Source: Georgenia sp. (GTDB lineage Bacteria; Actinomycetota; Actinomycetes; Actinomycetales; Actinomycetaceae). From it: a stretch of DNA of 5,066 nt. This document shows, in pieces, positions 1-5,066 of this stretch. The DNA lies in the NCBI GenBank assembly GCA_027322565.1, contig DAHVRG010000244.1, forward strand, positions 1 through 5,066. Reading direction: 5' to 3'. Within the stretch, counting starts at the first letter, position 1. Each line of letters starts with the position of its first letter. The notes beneath the pieces are model-generated. The model made no database searches. It was given only the letters and a program-made list of their open reading frames with translations, and was not told the origin of the DNA. The position numbers and the translations under genes were made by a program.

Positions 1-368
1 GCCAGCCGCTTGAGCGCCGCCGGGCGGGAGGCCGTGGGCTCGCGCCGGTACACGGCCCAGACGAGGGCGAGCGCGATGACGCCGAGCACGCCGGTCAGGG
101 TGCGGTTGCCGAACTCGACGATCGCGTGGAAGGACATCGCGTCGTGGAACTCGGGGGTGAAGGACCCCGGCTCGCACATCGGCCACTGGGAGCAGCCGAG
201 CCCGGACCCGGTGAGCCGGACGGCGCCCCCGGTGAGGATGATGCCGATCTGGGCGACGAGGTTCGCGACGGCCAGGCCCCACGTCAGCCGGTCGACGAGG
301 AGCTCCCGCGCGGGGGTCGGGGGTGTGCCGACCGGCGGTGAGGTCGACGTCGTGTGGGGGGAGGTCAC
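1..368 (-). CDS. ctaA: Heme A synthase (COX15/CtaA family), N-terminal part, runs off the window
   Basis: Membrane enzyme that oxidises the C8 methyl of heme O to give heme A for aa3-type cytochrome c oxidase. About 122 codons are visible; the C-terminal two-thirds lies beyond base 1. After a Thr/Pro-rich cytoplasmic leader (residues 2-22) comes TM helix 1 (about 30-50), the family motif GGAVRLTGSGLGC (47-59), and an outer loop with the cysteine pair C59 and C65 in a WPMC context. TM helix 2 follows (about 80-106) with E85 in HAIVEFGNR. The Bacillus subtilis enzyme has Glu-Trp-Ser-His here; this protein has Glu-Phe-Gly-Asn, so the usual heme-ligand His is Asn88, while His81 lies one helical turn before the Glu. 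I chose the GTG at 366-368 because it sits 6 bases after a -10 box; an in-frame GTG at 411-413 is possible but less likely. It diverges from proA. Family is clear; the exact start is less so. Confidence 0.9.
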   Translation of the reverse strand, partial: MTSPHTTSTSPPVGTPPTPARELLVDRLTWGLAVANLVAQIGIILTGGAVRLTGSGLGCSQWPMCEPGSFTPEFHDAMSFHAIVEFGNRTLTGVLGVIALALVWAVYRREPTASRPAALKRL

Positions 369-374
369 CCCACT

Positions 375-380
375 AGCGTA
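375..380 (-). promoter_or_regulatory. -10 box for ctaA, probable leaderless transcript
   Basis: On the minus strand TACGCT fits the actinobacterial TAnnnT -10 element. Six bases separate it from the GTG at 368, so transcription would begin at the start codon itself. No Shine-Dalgarno sequence is visible, which agrees with leaderless translation. No good -35 is seen. The hexamer GCGTAC occurs twice on the plus strand, at 376-381 and 385-390, overlapping this box. Confidence 0.45.
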
Positions 381-489
381 CTTCGCGTACCCCGGGCACC
401 CGCGGCGGGGCACCTGACCGGGGAGCAAGCCCCGCGGCTCCTGCGCCTCGTGCGGCGAGACGTCCTTCCGGACGCCACGTCATCCGGCC

Positions 490-495
490 TACCCT
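490..495 (+). promoter_or_regulatory. -10 box for proA, probable leaderless transcript
   Basis: TACCCT matches TAnnnT and is followed by exactly 6 bases and then the ATG at 502. This places a start site on the A of the ATG. No purine-rich ribosome binding site lies in front of the ATG. A weak -35 candidate, TTCCGG at 466-471 (18-base spacer), falls inside a small inverted repeat, CGTCC-TTCC-GGACG at 461-474, which could be an operator or chance. Confidence 0.5.
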
Positions 496-501
496 TGGGG
501 C

Positions 502-1833
502 ATGACGGACACGCCTGTGCTCGAGCCCGCCCACCTCGTCGCCGACCCGGCCCAGCCGACGCCGACCACCGACGTGCGCGCCGCCGTCGAGACCGCCGCA
601 CGCGCAGCCAAGCGCGCCTCGCGGGTGCTCGCGACCGCCACCCGCGCGACGAAGGACGCCGCCCTGCACGCCATGGCCGACGCCCTCGTCGCCGCCACCG
701 AGCGCATCGTCACGGCGAACGCCGAGGACCTCGAGCGCGGCCGGGGGAACGGGATGAGCGAGGCGCTGCTCGACCGCCTCGCTCTCGACGCCGCCCGGAT
801 CACCGGCATCGCCGACGCGCTCCGGGAGCTCGCGGGCCTGCCGGACCCGGTGGGGGAGGTGGTCCGCGGCTCGACCCTGCCCAACGGGCTCGTCCTGCGC
901 CAGGTGCGCGTCCCGATGGGTGTCGTCGGGATGATCTACGAGGCGCGGCCCAACGTCACGGTGGACGCCGCGGGACTGGCGCTGAAGTCCGGTAACGCGG
1001 TCATCCTGCGCGGGGGCTCCGCGGCAGCGTCCTCCAACGCCGCCATCGTCGCCGTGCTCGGCGAGGCGCTCGAGGCGCAGGGCCTGCCCGCAGAGCTCGT
1101 GCAGTCGATCGACGCCCACGGCCGGGCCGGCGCGGTCGAGCTCATGCGCGCCCGCGGGCTGGTCGACGTCCTCGTCCCGCGCGGCGGGGCCGACCTCATC
1201 CAGACCGTCGTCCGGGAGTCGCTCGTGCCGGTCATCGAGACCGGTGTGGGCAACTGCCACGTGTACGTCGACGCGGACGTCGACGTCGCCCAGGCGGTGA
1301 CCATCCTTCTCAACTCCAAGACCCAGCGCCCCGGCGTGTGCAACGCGGCCGAGACGCTGCTCGTCCACCGAGAGGTGGCCCCGACCTTCCTCCCCGCCGC
1401 GCTCGCCGCGCTCGGCGAGGCGGGCGTGCGGATCCACGCCGACGAGGCCGCGGCAACCCTCGCGCCGGAGGGTGTCGAGGTGGTCCCCGCCACGGACACG
1501 GACTGGGCCACCGAGTACCTCAGCCTCGACCTCGCCGTGCGGGTGGTCGACGACCTCGACGCCGCCCTGGAGCACATCGGGCGCTGGTCGAGCGGGCACA
1601 CCGAGGCGATCTGCACGACGAACCTCCGGGCGGCCGAGCGGTTCACCCGCGAGCTCGACTCCGCCGCCCTCATCGTCAACGCCTCGACCCGGTTCACCGA
1701 CGGCGGCCAGTTCGGCCTCGGCGCGGAGATCGGGATCTCCACCCAGAAGCTGCACGCCCGGGGCCCGATGGGCCTGGGCGAGCTGACGACGACGACGTGG
1801 ATCGTGGTCGGCGACGGCCACGTGCGGGGGTAG
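502..1833 (+). CDS. proA: Gamma-glutamyl phosphate reductase (glutamate-5-semialdehyde dehydrogenase)
   Basis: Cytosolic enzyme of proline synthesis: reduces gamma-glutamyl phosphate with NADPH to glutamate-5-semialdehyde, which cyclises to pyrroline-5-carboxylate. The 443 residues show [10 protein letters not shown] (146-155), [11 protein letters not shown] (162-172), the catalytic Cys280 in [13 protein letters not shown], and a C-terminal block [12 protein letters not shown] (398-409) followed by [12 protein letters not shown]. The family signature at 349-370 is intact except for Trp362 where His or Tyr is usual. The protein is about 25 residues longer than E. coli ProA; the extra part is an Asp/Pro/Thr-rich N-terminus before the first helix (around residue 25). 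A GTG at 574 would remove it, but it has neither a ribosome binding site nor a promoter, whereas the ATG at 502 fits a leaderless promoter. proB is not adjacent on the visible upstream side, where ctaA diverges. Function is close to certain; the start is probable. Confidence 0.97.
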   Translation: MTDTPVLEPAHLVADPAQPTPTTDVRAAVETAARAAKRASRVLATATRATKDAALHAMADALVAATERIVTANAEDLERGRGNGMSEALLDRLALDAARITGIADALRELAGLPDPVGEVVRGSTLPNGLVLRQVRVPMGVVGMIYEARPNVTVDAAGLALKSGNAVILRGGSAAASSNAAIVAVLGEALEAQGLPAELVQSIDAHGRAGAVELMRARGLVDVLVPRGGADLIQTVVRESLVPVIETGVGNCHVYVDADVDVAQAVTILLNSKTQRPGVCNAAETLLVHREVAPTFLPAALAALGEAGVRIHADEAAATLAPEGVEVVPATDTDWATEYLSLDLAVRVVDDLDAALEHIGRWSSGHTEAICTTNLRAAERFTRELDSAALIVNASTRFTDGGQFGLGAEIGISTQKLHARGPMGLGELTTTTWIVVGDGHVRG

Positions 1834-1864
1834 CCCGCCTCGGCCACCACGTCCCGGTCCGTGG

Positions 1865-1870
1865 GACAAT
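1865..1870 (+). promoter_or_regulatory. Possible -10 box in the proA-microprotein gap
   Basis: GACAAT resembles the -10 consensus TATAAT at four of six positions and is the most AT-rich hexamer in the 72-base gap. It could start a transcript about 30 bases before the microprotein gene. No clear -35 is found. It also overlaps a 5-bp inverted repeat (GTCCC 1851-1855 with GGGAC 1863-1867). Weak evidence. Confidence 0.25.
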
Positions 1871-1887
1871 CGTCAGCACGCCTCGAC

Positions 1888-1896
1888 GGAAGGAAG
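1888..1896 (+). promoter_or_regulatory. Ribosome binding site of the 52-residue microprotein gene
   Basis: GGAAGGAAG is a strong purine run that pairs with the 16S rRNA 3' end, about 9-11 bases before the ATG at 1906. It is one of only a few clear ribosome binding sites in the window and supports this very short gene as translated. Confidence 0.7.
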
Positions 1897-1905
1897 CACA
1901 CCACC

Positions 1906-2064
1906 ATGACCAGCTCACTCGTGAACCTCGCGCAGCAGACCGAGGAGCACGCCCGCGAGCTGCCGATGCCGGCCGAGCTCTACGGCATCGTCGCCTTCGC
2001 GATCTTCCTGCTCATGCTGCTGTTCGCGCTGGGCTACCGCAACGTGCACACGCGCCGCCGCTGA
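1906..2064 (+). CDS. 52-residue single-pass membrane microprotein of unknown function
   Basis: I do not recognise a named family. The protein has a polar amphipathic N-terminus (residues 1-19, with TEEHARE), a short PMP turn at 20-22, one hydrophobic helix (about 25-44, rich in Leu, Phe, Ala, Ile) and a basic tail, RNVHTRRR. By the positive-inside rule the tail is cytoplasmic and the N-terminus outside. The strong ribosome binding site, G/C-rich third codon positions, and a stop only 2 bases before the nadD ATG argue for a real gene. From memory, similar short proteins with a PMP motif before one helix occur between proA and nadD in other Micrococcales, but I cannot verify this here. nadD lacks its own usable ribosome binding site, so translation of this gene may feed ribosomes to nadD. 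Confidence 0.8.
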   Translation: MTSSLVNLAQQTEEHARELPMPAELYGIVAFAIFLLMLLFALGYRNVHTRRR

Positions 2065-2066
2065 GG

Positions 2067-2702
2067 ATGACGGAGCGCCAGGCGCGTCGGATCGGGGTCA
2101 TGGGAGGCACCTTCGACCCCATCCACCACGGTCACCTCGTGGCCGCCAGCGAGGTCGCCGACGTGTTCTCGCTGGACGAGGTCCTGTTCGTGCCGACCGG
2201 CGAGCCGGTGTTCAAGCAGGACCGGGAGGTGACGCCGGCCGAGCACCGCTACCTCATGACGGTGATCGCGACGGCGTCGAACCCCCGGTTCAAGGTCTCG
2301 CGCGTGGACGTCGACCGGCCGGGGCTCACCTACACGATCGACACCCTCCGCGACCTCCACGCGGCCTACCCGGACGCCGAGCTCTACTTCATCACCGGGG
2401 CCGACGTCCTCCCGGAGATCCTCTCCTGGAAGGACGTCGACGAGCTCTGGGCGCTGGCGCACTTCGTCGGTGTCAACCGTCCGGGGCACCACCTCGACGA
2501 CGCCGGCCTCCCGAGCCACGGCGTCTCGCTGCTCGAGGTGCCCGCCATGGCGATCTCGTCGACCGACTGCCGGGAGCGGGTCCGCTCGGGGATGCCGGTG
2601 TGGTACCTGGTCCCGGACGGCGTGGTCCAGTACATCCACAAGCACGGCCTGTACCTGTCCCCGGCCACCGAACCGAGCGGACAGCCGCAGGCCACGGTGT
2701 GA
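2067..2702 (+). CDS. nadD: Nicotinate-nucleotide adenylyltransferase
   Basis: Cytosolic enzyme that joins nicotinate mononucleotide and ATP to form nicotinate adenine dinucleotide, the penultimate step of NAD synthesis. The 211 residues begin with the nucleotidyltransferase motif [12 protein letters not shown] (13-24), containing the HxGH core (His20-His23). ISSTDCR (163-169) carries the second ATP-binding motif SSTxxR, and the C-terminal [10 protein letters not shown] is typical of the family. Internal segments such as [17 protein letters not shown] and [11 protein letters not shown] closely match mycobacterial NadD as I remember it. The ATG at 2067 is preferred: the next in-frame ATG (Met12, base 2100) would delete the first beta strand, RIGVM. 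The only purine run, GAGG, abuts the ATG and is too close to act as a normal ribosome binding site, so translation is probably coupled to the microprotein gene ending 2 bases earlier. Confidence 0.97.
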   Translation: MTERQARRIGVMGGTFDPIHHGHLVAASEVADVFSLDEVLFVPTGEPVFKQDREVTPAEHRYLMTVIATASNPRFKVSRVDVDRPGLTYTIDTLRDLHAAYPDAELYFITGADVLPEILSWKDVDELWALAHFVGVNRPGHHLDDAGLPSHGVSLLEVPAMAISSTDCRERVRSGMPVWYLVPDGVVQYIHKHGLYLSPATEPSGQPQATV

Positions 2703-2703
2703 T

Positions 2704-2711
2704 GGAGGAGG
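2704..2711 (+). promoter_or_regulatory. Ribosome binding site that fixes the start of the 407-residue protein gene
   Basis: GGAGGAGG lies 8 bases before the ATG at 2720, close to ideal spacing. It decides against the in-frame ATG at 2702, which overlaps the nadD stop but has nothing suitable in front of it. Confidence 0.75.
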
Positions 2712-2719
2712 CAGGACCC

Positions 2720-3943
2720 ATGGAAGAGGAGACGGACCGCCCGGTAGGGGAGCGGCGCCGTCGACGGGAGGCCGAGCAGGCGGCGGCACAGGCCGCCGGG
2801 GCGCCGACGGCCGACCGTCCCCTGACCCGCCGGGAGCTGCGCCGCCGGGAGGCCGAGGCCGCCGCCCGCCGGGCGCTGGAGGAGGCCGTCGAGCGGGCGG
2901 TCGCCGATCCCTCGGCCACCGGGGTGCGGTCGCGCCCCGCCGCTACCGGAGCCACCGCCGGGGCCGCGGTCTCCCGGTCGGCCGGGACGTCGGCACCGAC
3001 GCCCGGGTCCGGTCCCTCGGCCGGGACGGCGGAGACGTCGGCACCGACCACGGGTCGCGCGTCGTCGGACACTCCTCGGCTCCCCAGCCGGCGCTCGCTG
3101 CGCGAGCGCGCCGCGAGCGCGTCCGCCGCGCCGGAGGAGTCCCCTCAGGAGCGGACGGCGACGGCGCGCAGGCCGGTCGTCCGCACACCGGGTACCGCGC
3201 AGGGGGTGCGGTCGCTCGACTCCACCGGCCGGCTGACCGGCGTCCAGCCCGTCGTCCGGCCGGACGCGCCGCGGCAGTCCGGGCGGCCGGCGGCCCCGCA
3301 ACCGGAGGCCGCCGCACCGCAGGAGCCCTCCGCGCCGTGGGACACGCACGAGACCTTCTCCGTCGAGCTGGGGCCGACCGAGGTCGACGGCACCGTGCCG
3401 GGCAGGAGCGCCGCCCTGCCCCAGCCACCGGTGCGGCGGCGCGCCGCCGCAGACGCCTCCGCGCCGGCCCCGGACGTCCCCGTCGCCCCCCGCCCCGGCG
3501 GCGCCGGGAACGGAGCCGGTGACCCCACGGGCCCCGGCCGCGCCGGGCCCGTCCCCGCCGACCCCACCGCACTTGTGCCGCGGCTCGACGCACCGTCCAC
3601 CGCGAGCACCGGCGGCACCACCGCGGACGGGGCGGCCTTCCCGCTGCGGCCACAGTGGATCGCCATCAGCAGCATCTCCGGCGCGACCCCCGACTCCGCG
3701 AGGTCCGAGCTCCCCAGCCGGCGCTCCCGGATGGAGCCGGCCGCGGTCGAGCCCGACCCCGGACCGGACCGGCCCAACCCGGCCGTGACAGCGGTCAAGG
3801 TCGCCGTCCTCGTCCTCGTCGCCGTCGTCATCGGCGCGCTCATCTGGCTCCTTGCCGACCAGGCGCTCGACGACGGCGCGCAGGGACTCGCGTCCCCGCC
3901 CGCCGCCATCACCACCGACCATGAGGAGCCCCGTGCCCGCTGA
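2720..3943 (+). CDS. Disordered Ala/Pro/Arg-rich protein with one C-terminal membrane helix, unknown function
   Basis: Not a family I can name. The 407 residues comprise a charged, probably helical N-terminal part rich in Arg, Glu and Ala (about 8-65), a long low-complexity Ala/Pro/Ser/Thr linker, one transmembrane helix (about 358-379) and a 28-residue acidic tail. Basic residues before the helix and acidic residues after it suggest that the N-terminus and linker are cytoplasmic. Less biased islands stand out in the linker: RRPVVRTPGTAQGVRSLDSTG (151-171, shortened here to its key TAQGVRSLD), APWDTHETFSVELG (205-218) and FPLRPQWIAISSISG (307-321). A basic motif recurs as LTRRELRRR (35-43), LPSRRSLRER (121-130) and LPSRRSRME (331-339). 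The strong ribosome binding site, near-total G/C third positions and the 11-base overlap with rsfS support a real gene despite long antisense reading frames. Role unknown; a membrane-linked scaffold is only a guess. Confidence 0.8.
   Translation: MEEETDRPVGERRRRREAEQAAAQAAGAPTADRPLTRRELRRREAEAAARRALEEAVERAVADPSATGVRSRPAATGATAGAAVSRSAGTSAPTPGSGPSAGTAETSAPTTGRASSDTPRLPSRRSLRERAASASAAPEESPQERTATARRPVVRTPGTAQGVRSLDSTGRLTGVQPVVRPDAPRQSGRPAAPQPEAAAPQEPSAPWDTHETFSVELGPTEVDGTVPGRSAALPQPPVRRRAAADASAPAPDVPVAPRPGGAGNGAGDPTGPGRAGPVPADPTALVPRLDAPSTASTGGTTADGAAFPLRPQWIAISSISGATPDSARSELPSRRSRMEPAAVEPDPGPDRPNPAVTAVKVAVLVLVAVVIGALIWLLADQALDDGAQGLASPPAAITTDHEEPRAR
2986..3048 (+). repeat. Imperfect internal duplication in the linker of the disordered protein gene
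   Basis: The 15-base sequence GACGTCGGCACCGAC occurs exactly at 2986-3000 and 3034-3048. It is preceded in each case by TCGGCCGGGACG (2978-2989 and 3017-3028), at slightly different spacing. At protein level this gives SAGTSAPTPG followed by SAGTAETSAPTTG. It looks like a local repeat expansion in a disordered linker. Confidence 0.6.
3079..3096 (+). repeat. 18-base exact repeat, copy 1, coding for LPSRRS
   Basis: GCTCCCCAGCCGGCGCTC recurs identically at 3709-3726, in the same reading frame. Both copies encode the basic motif LPSRRS, at residues 121-126 and 331-336 of the disordered membrane protein. Confidence 0.7.
3709..3726 (+). repeat. 18-base exact repeat, copy 2, coding for LPSRRS
   Basis: Second copy of the sequence at 3079-3096. 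Bases flanking both copies differ, so the identity is confined to the six-residue motif. This copy lies 22 residues before the transmembrane helix. Confidence 0.7.
3923..3928 (+). promoter_or_regulatory. Ribosome binding site of rsfS, inside the upstream gene
   Basis: GAGGAG lies 4 bases before the GTG at 3933 and within the last codons of the preceding gene. The spacing is slightly short but favours the GTG over the in-frame ATG at 3921, which has no purine run in front of it. Confidence 0.5.
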
Positions 3944-4334
3944 CGAGAGATCACGCCACCTGGCCGTCGTTGCTGCCCGAGCCGCAGCCGAGCGGAAGGC
4001 CGAGGAGATCGTCGCCCTCGACGTCAGTGAGCGGCTCGTGCTCACCGACGCCTTCGTCGTCGCCTCCGGCGCCACCGACCGGCAGGTCCGCGCGATCGTC
4101 GACGCCGTCGACGAGGCGCTGCACCACGAGGGTGTCAAGGCGCTGCGGAAGGAGGGGCTCGTGGAGGCGCACTGGGTGCTGCTCGACTACGGGGAGATCG
4201 TCGTCCACGTGCAGCAGGCCGAGGACCGCGAGTTCTACGCCCTCGAGCGGCTGTGGAAGGACTGCCCGGTGATCGAGCTGCCGGCTGACCTCCACGAGAC
4301 CGCGGACGGGGACGACGCCGGCGCGCTCGCATGA
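3933..4334 (+). CDS. rsfS: Ribosomal silencing factor RsfS (Iojap/DUF143 family)
   Basis: Binds ribosomal protein uL14 on the large subunit and blocks joining of the 30S subunit, lowering translation when nutrients are short. From the GTG start the product has 133 residues, slightly above the usual 105-125. Family features in order are AEEIVALDVSERLVLTDAFVVASG (residues 23-46; core LDVSE and TDAFV), RQVRAIVDAV (50-59), a Lys/Arg stretch around 69-73, and WVLLDYGEIVVHV (81-93), followed by R99, FY (101-102) and LERLW (104-108). The short acidic tail after IELPADL is not conserved family sequence as far as I know. The start was chosen because MPADERSRHLAVVAARAA resembles actinobacterial RsfS N-termini and has a ribosome binding site; the ATG at 3921 would add MRSP. 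It overlaps the upstream gene by 11 bases and the downstream phosphatase by 4, so coupled translation is likely. Confidence 0.95.
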   Translation: MPADERSRHLAVVAARAAAERKAEEIVALDVSERLVLTDAFVVASGATDRQVRAIVDAVDEALHHEGVKALRKEGLVEAHWVLLDYGEIVVHVQQAEDREFYALERLWKDCPVIELPADLHETADGDDAGALA

Positions 4335-4945
4335 GCGGCCCCACCATCATCTTCTGGCGGCACGGACAGACCGACTACAACGCGGCCGGACGCCTGCAGG
4401 GGCAGTCGGACATCGAGCTCAACGCCACCGGTGTACGGCAGGCCGAGATCGCCGCGCCGCGGATCGCCGAGCTCGGTCCCACCCGCATCATCAGCTCCGA
4501 CCTGCTGCGGGCGAAGCGCACCGCCGAGGTGCTCGGTGACCTGACAGGACTGCCCGTGGAGCTGGAGCCGCGGCTGCGGGAGCGGTCCTTCGGGCTCTGG
4601 GAGGGACTGACCCAGGCCGAGATCGAGGCCGGCTGGCCGGAGGCCTTCCGGGCGTGGCGGCAGGGGGAGGAGCCCGAGGGGATCGGCGCGGACTCCCGCC
4701 GCGAGGTCGGCCGCCGGGTGGCGGCGGCGGTGCTCGAGGCAGCGGCCGCCGGCGGCGACGACGGCGTGCTCGTCGTCGTCGCGCACGGGGCGGCGATCAC
4801 CCTGGGGCTGACCCACCTGCTCGACCTCGACTCCGCGAGCTGGTTCGGTCTCGCGGGCCTGGACAACTGTGCCTGGGCGGTCGTCGGCCCCAACCCGGGC
4901 CGCCGCCCCGGGTGGCGGCTCACCGCCCACAACCTCCAGGGCTGA
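4331..4945 (+). CDS. Histidine phosphatase (phosphoglycerate mutase-like), GpgP-like
   Basis: Branch-1 histidine phosphatase superfamily: a phosphate is passed to a catalytic histidine and then to water. The 204 residues show the RHG motif at 10-12 (His11 nucleophile) in WRHGQTDYN, followed by RLQGQSDIELNATG, a substrate-phosphate Arg at 60 in SSDLLRAKRTAEVL, the acid Glu84 in RLRERSFGLWEGLT, and the second catalytic His152 in VVVAHG. All core residues are present. In Mycobacterium tuberculosis the gene after nadD and rsfS is gpgP (glucosyl-3-phosphoglycerate phosphatase), and the HGQTDYN and QGQ-D-EL segments agree with it as I recall. That makes GpgP activity plausible, but the family is promiscuous and the partner gpgS is not in view, so I give no symbol. 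The start codon overlaps the rsfS stop (ATGA), indicating coupling. No terminator is evident downstream. Confidence 0.93.
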   Translation: MSGPTIIFWRHGQTDYNAAGRLQGQSDIELNATGVRQAEIAAPRIAELGPTRIISSDLLRAKRTAEVLGDLTGLPVELEPRLRERSFGLWEGLTQAEIEAGWPEAFRAWRQGEEPEGIGADSRREVGRRVAAAVLEAAAAGGDDGVLVVVAHGAAITLGLTHLLDLDSASWFGLAGLDNCAWAVVGPNPGRRPGWRLTAHNLQG

Positions 4946-4973
4946 GAGTGTGGTCGGTGCCACCGTCCCGGGA

Positions 4974-5004
4974 TTGGTCAGCGGGGTCCTGCGTCGTCTA
5001 GACT
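4974..5004 (+). promoter_or_regulatory. Promoter of tRNA-Ala
   Basis: TTGGTC (4974-4979) and TAGACT (4999-5004) form a -35/-10 pair with a 19-base spacer. The -10 matches TAnnnT and would start transcription near 5011, about 8 bases before the mature tRNA. The spacer is a little long, so the -10 is the firmer part. Confidence 0.5.
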
Positions 5005-5018
5005 CGTCCTCGGATCGC

Positions 5019-5066
5019 GGGGCTATGGCGCAGTTGGTAGCGCGCTTCCATGGCATGGAAGAGGTC
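5019..5066 (+). tRNA. tRNA-Ala, anticodon GGC, 5' portion (cut by the window end)
   Basis: The cloverleaf can be read base by base. The acceptor 5' strand is GGGGCTA (5019-5025). The D stem GCGC (5028-5031) pairs with GCGC (5040-5043) around loop AGTTGGTA. The anticodon stem CTTCC (5045-5049) pairs with GGAAG (5057-5061), and its 7-base loop ATGGCAT places GGC at 5052-5054, which reads the alanine codons GCC and GCU. The variable loop AGGTC ends the window, so the T arm and 3' acceptor strand are not visible. The start GGGGCTATGGCGCAG is typical of bacterial tRNA-Ala. Confidence 0.95.

Noticed and set aside
10..417. Plus-strand frame opposite ctaA
   Set aside because: The minus strand gives a clear CtaA sequence; the plus-strand product is compositionally odd and motif-free.
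1264..1290. GACGTC-rich run within proA as a regulatory or repeat element
   Set aside because: It encodes the [10 protein letters not shown] stretch, a conserved position in ProA (YVDESVEIAEA in E. coli); codon choice explains the repetition.
1851..1867. GTCCC-N7-GGGAC inverted repeat after proA as a terminator
   Set aside because: The stem is only 5 bp and no T-run follows. In this base composition it is easily due to chance.
373..1869. 498-codon open frame on the minus strand across proA
   Set aside because: Its product is Arg/Gly/Val-rich without recognisable motifs, and it lies exactly opposite proA. Such antisense frames are expected when third positions are nearly all G or C.
2702..2719. 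ATG at 2702 overlapping the nadD stop as the start of the next gene
   Set aside because: It is in frame and would add six residues, but the GGAGGAGG site at 2704-2711 is placed ideally for the ATG at 2720.
2384..4138. 584-codon open frame on the minus strand across nadD, the disordered protein gene and rsfS
   Set aside because: It crosses three genes, two of them unmistakable, shows no motif, and has no start context. The plus-strand gene at 2720 has a ribosome binding site, a membrane helix and proper junctions.
4951..4965. Inverted repeat GGTG-C-CACC after the phosphatase gene as a terminator
   Set aside because: The loop would be one base, the usable stem is about 3 bp, and no T-run follows.

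Overview
The window is very GC-rich, and codon third positions in the genes are almost all G or C. The gene order nadD - (extra gene) - rsfS - histidine phosphatase and the protein sequences point to a high-GC actinobacterium, most likely of the Micrococcales (Cellulomonas/Georgenia-like). That placement is inferred from memory of such genomes, not from a search.

Layout. Bases 1-368 on the minus strand hold the N-terminal third of a heme A synthase (ctaA), cut by the window edge. It diverges from proA (502-1833, plus strand) across a 133-base promoter region. In that region both genes have a TAnnnT -10 box exactly 6 bases before the start codon and no Shine-Dalgarno sequence, which suggests two leaderless mRNAs. 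After proA a 72-base gap carries a good ribosome binding site for a 52-residue single-pass membrane microprotein (1906-2064). From there to 4945 the genes form a compact plus-strand unit: the microprotein, nadD (2067-2702), an unrecognised 407-residue disordered tail-anchored-like membrane protein (2720-3943), rsfS (3933-4334) and a GpgP-like histidine phosphatase (4331-4945). Junctions in this unit are 2 bases, 17 bases, an 11-base overlap and a 4-base ATGA overlap, so co-transcription and translational coupling are likely. A promoter-like pair and the 5' two-thirds of tRNA-Ala(GGC) close the window.

How the genes work together. ctaA makes heme A for the aa3 cytochrome oxidase. proA performs the second step of proline synthesis. 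nadD makes the dinucleotide of NAD. rsfS silences idle ribosomes by blocking subunit joining. The phosphatase is syntenic with mycobacterial glucosyl-3-phosphoglycerate phosphatase. nadD, rsfS and the phosphatase are a known actinobacterial neighbourhood. The two genes without known function, the 52-residue membrane protein and the 407-residue disordered membrane protein, are the parts most worth following up. I see no mobile element, CRISPR array, phage or defence gene, and no convincing intrinsic terminator. Most of the window is housekeeping sequence.
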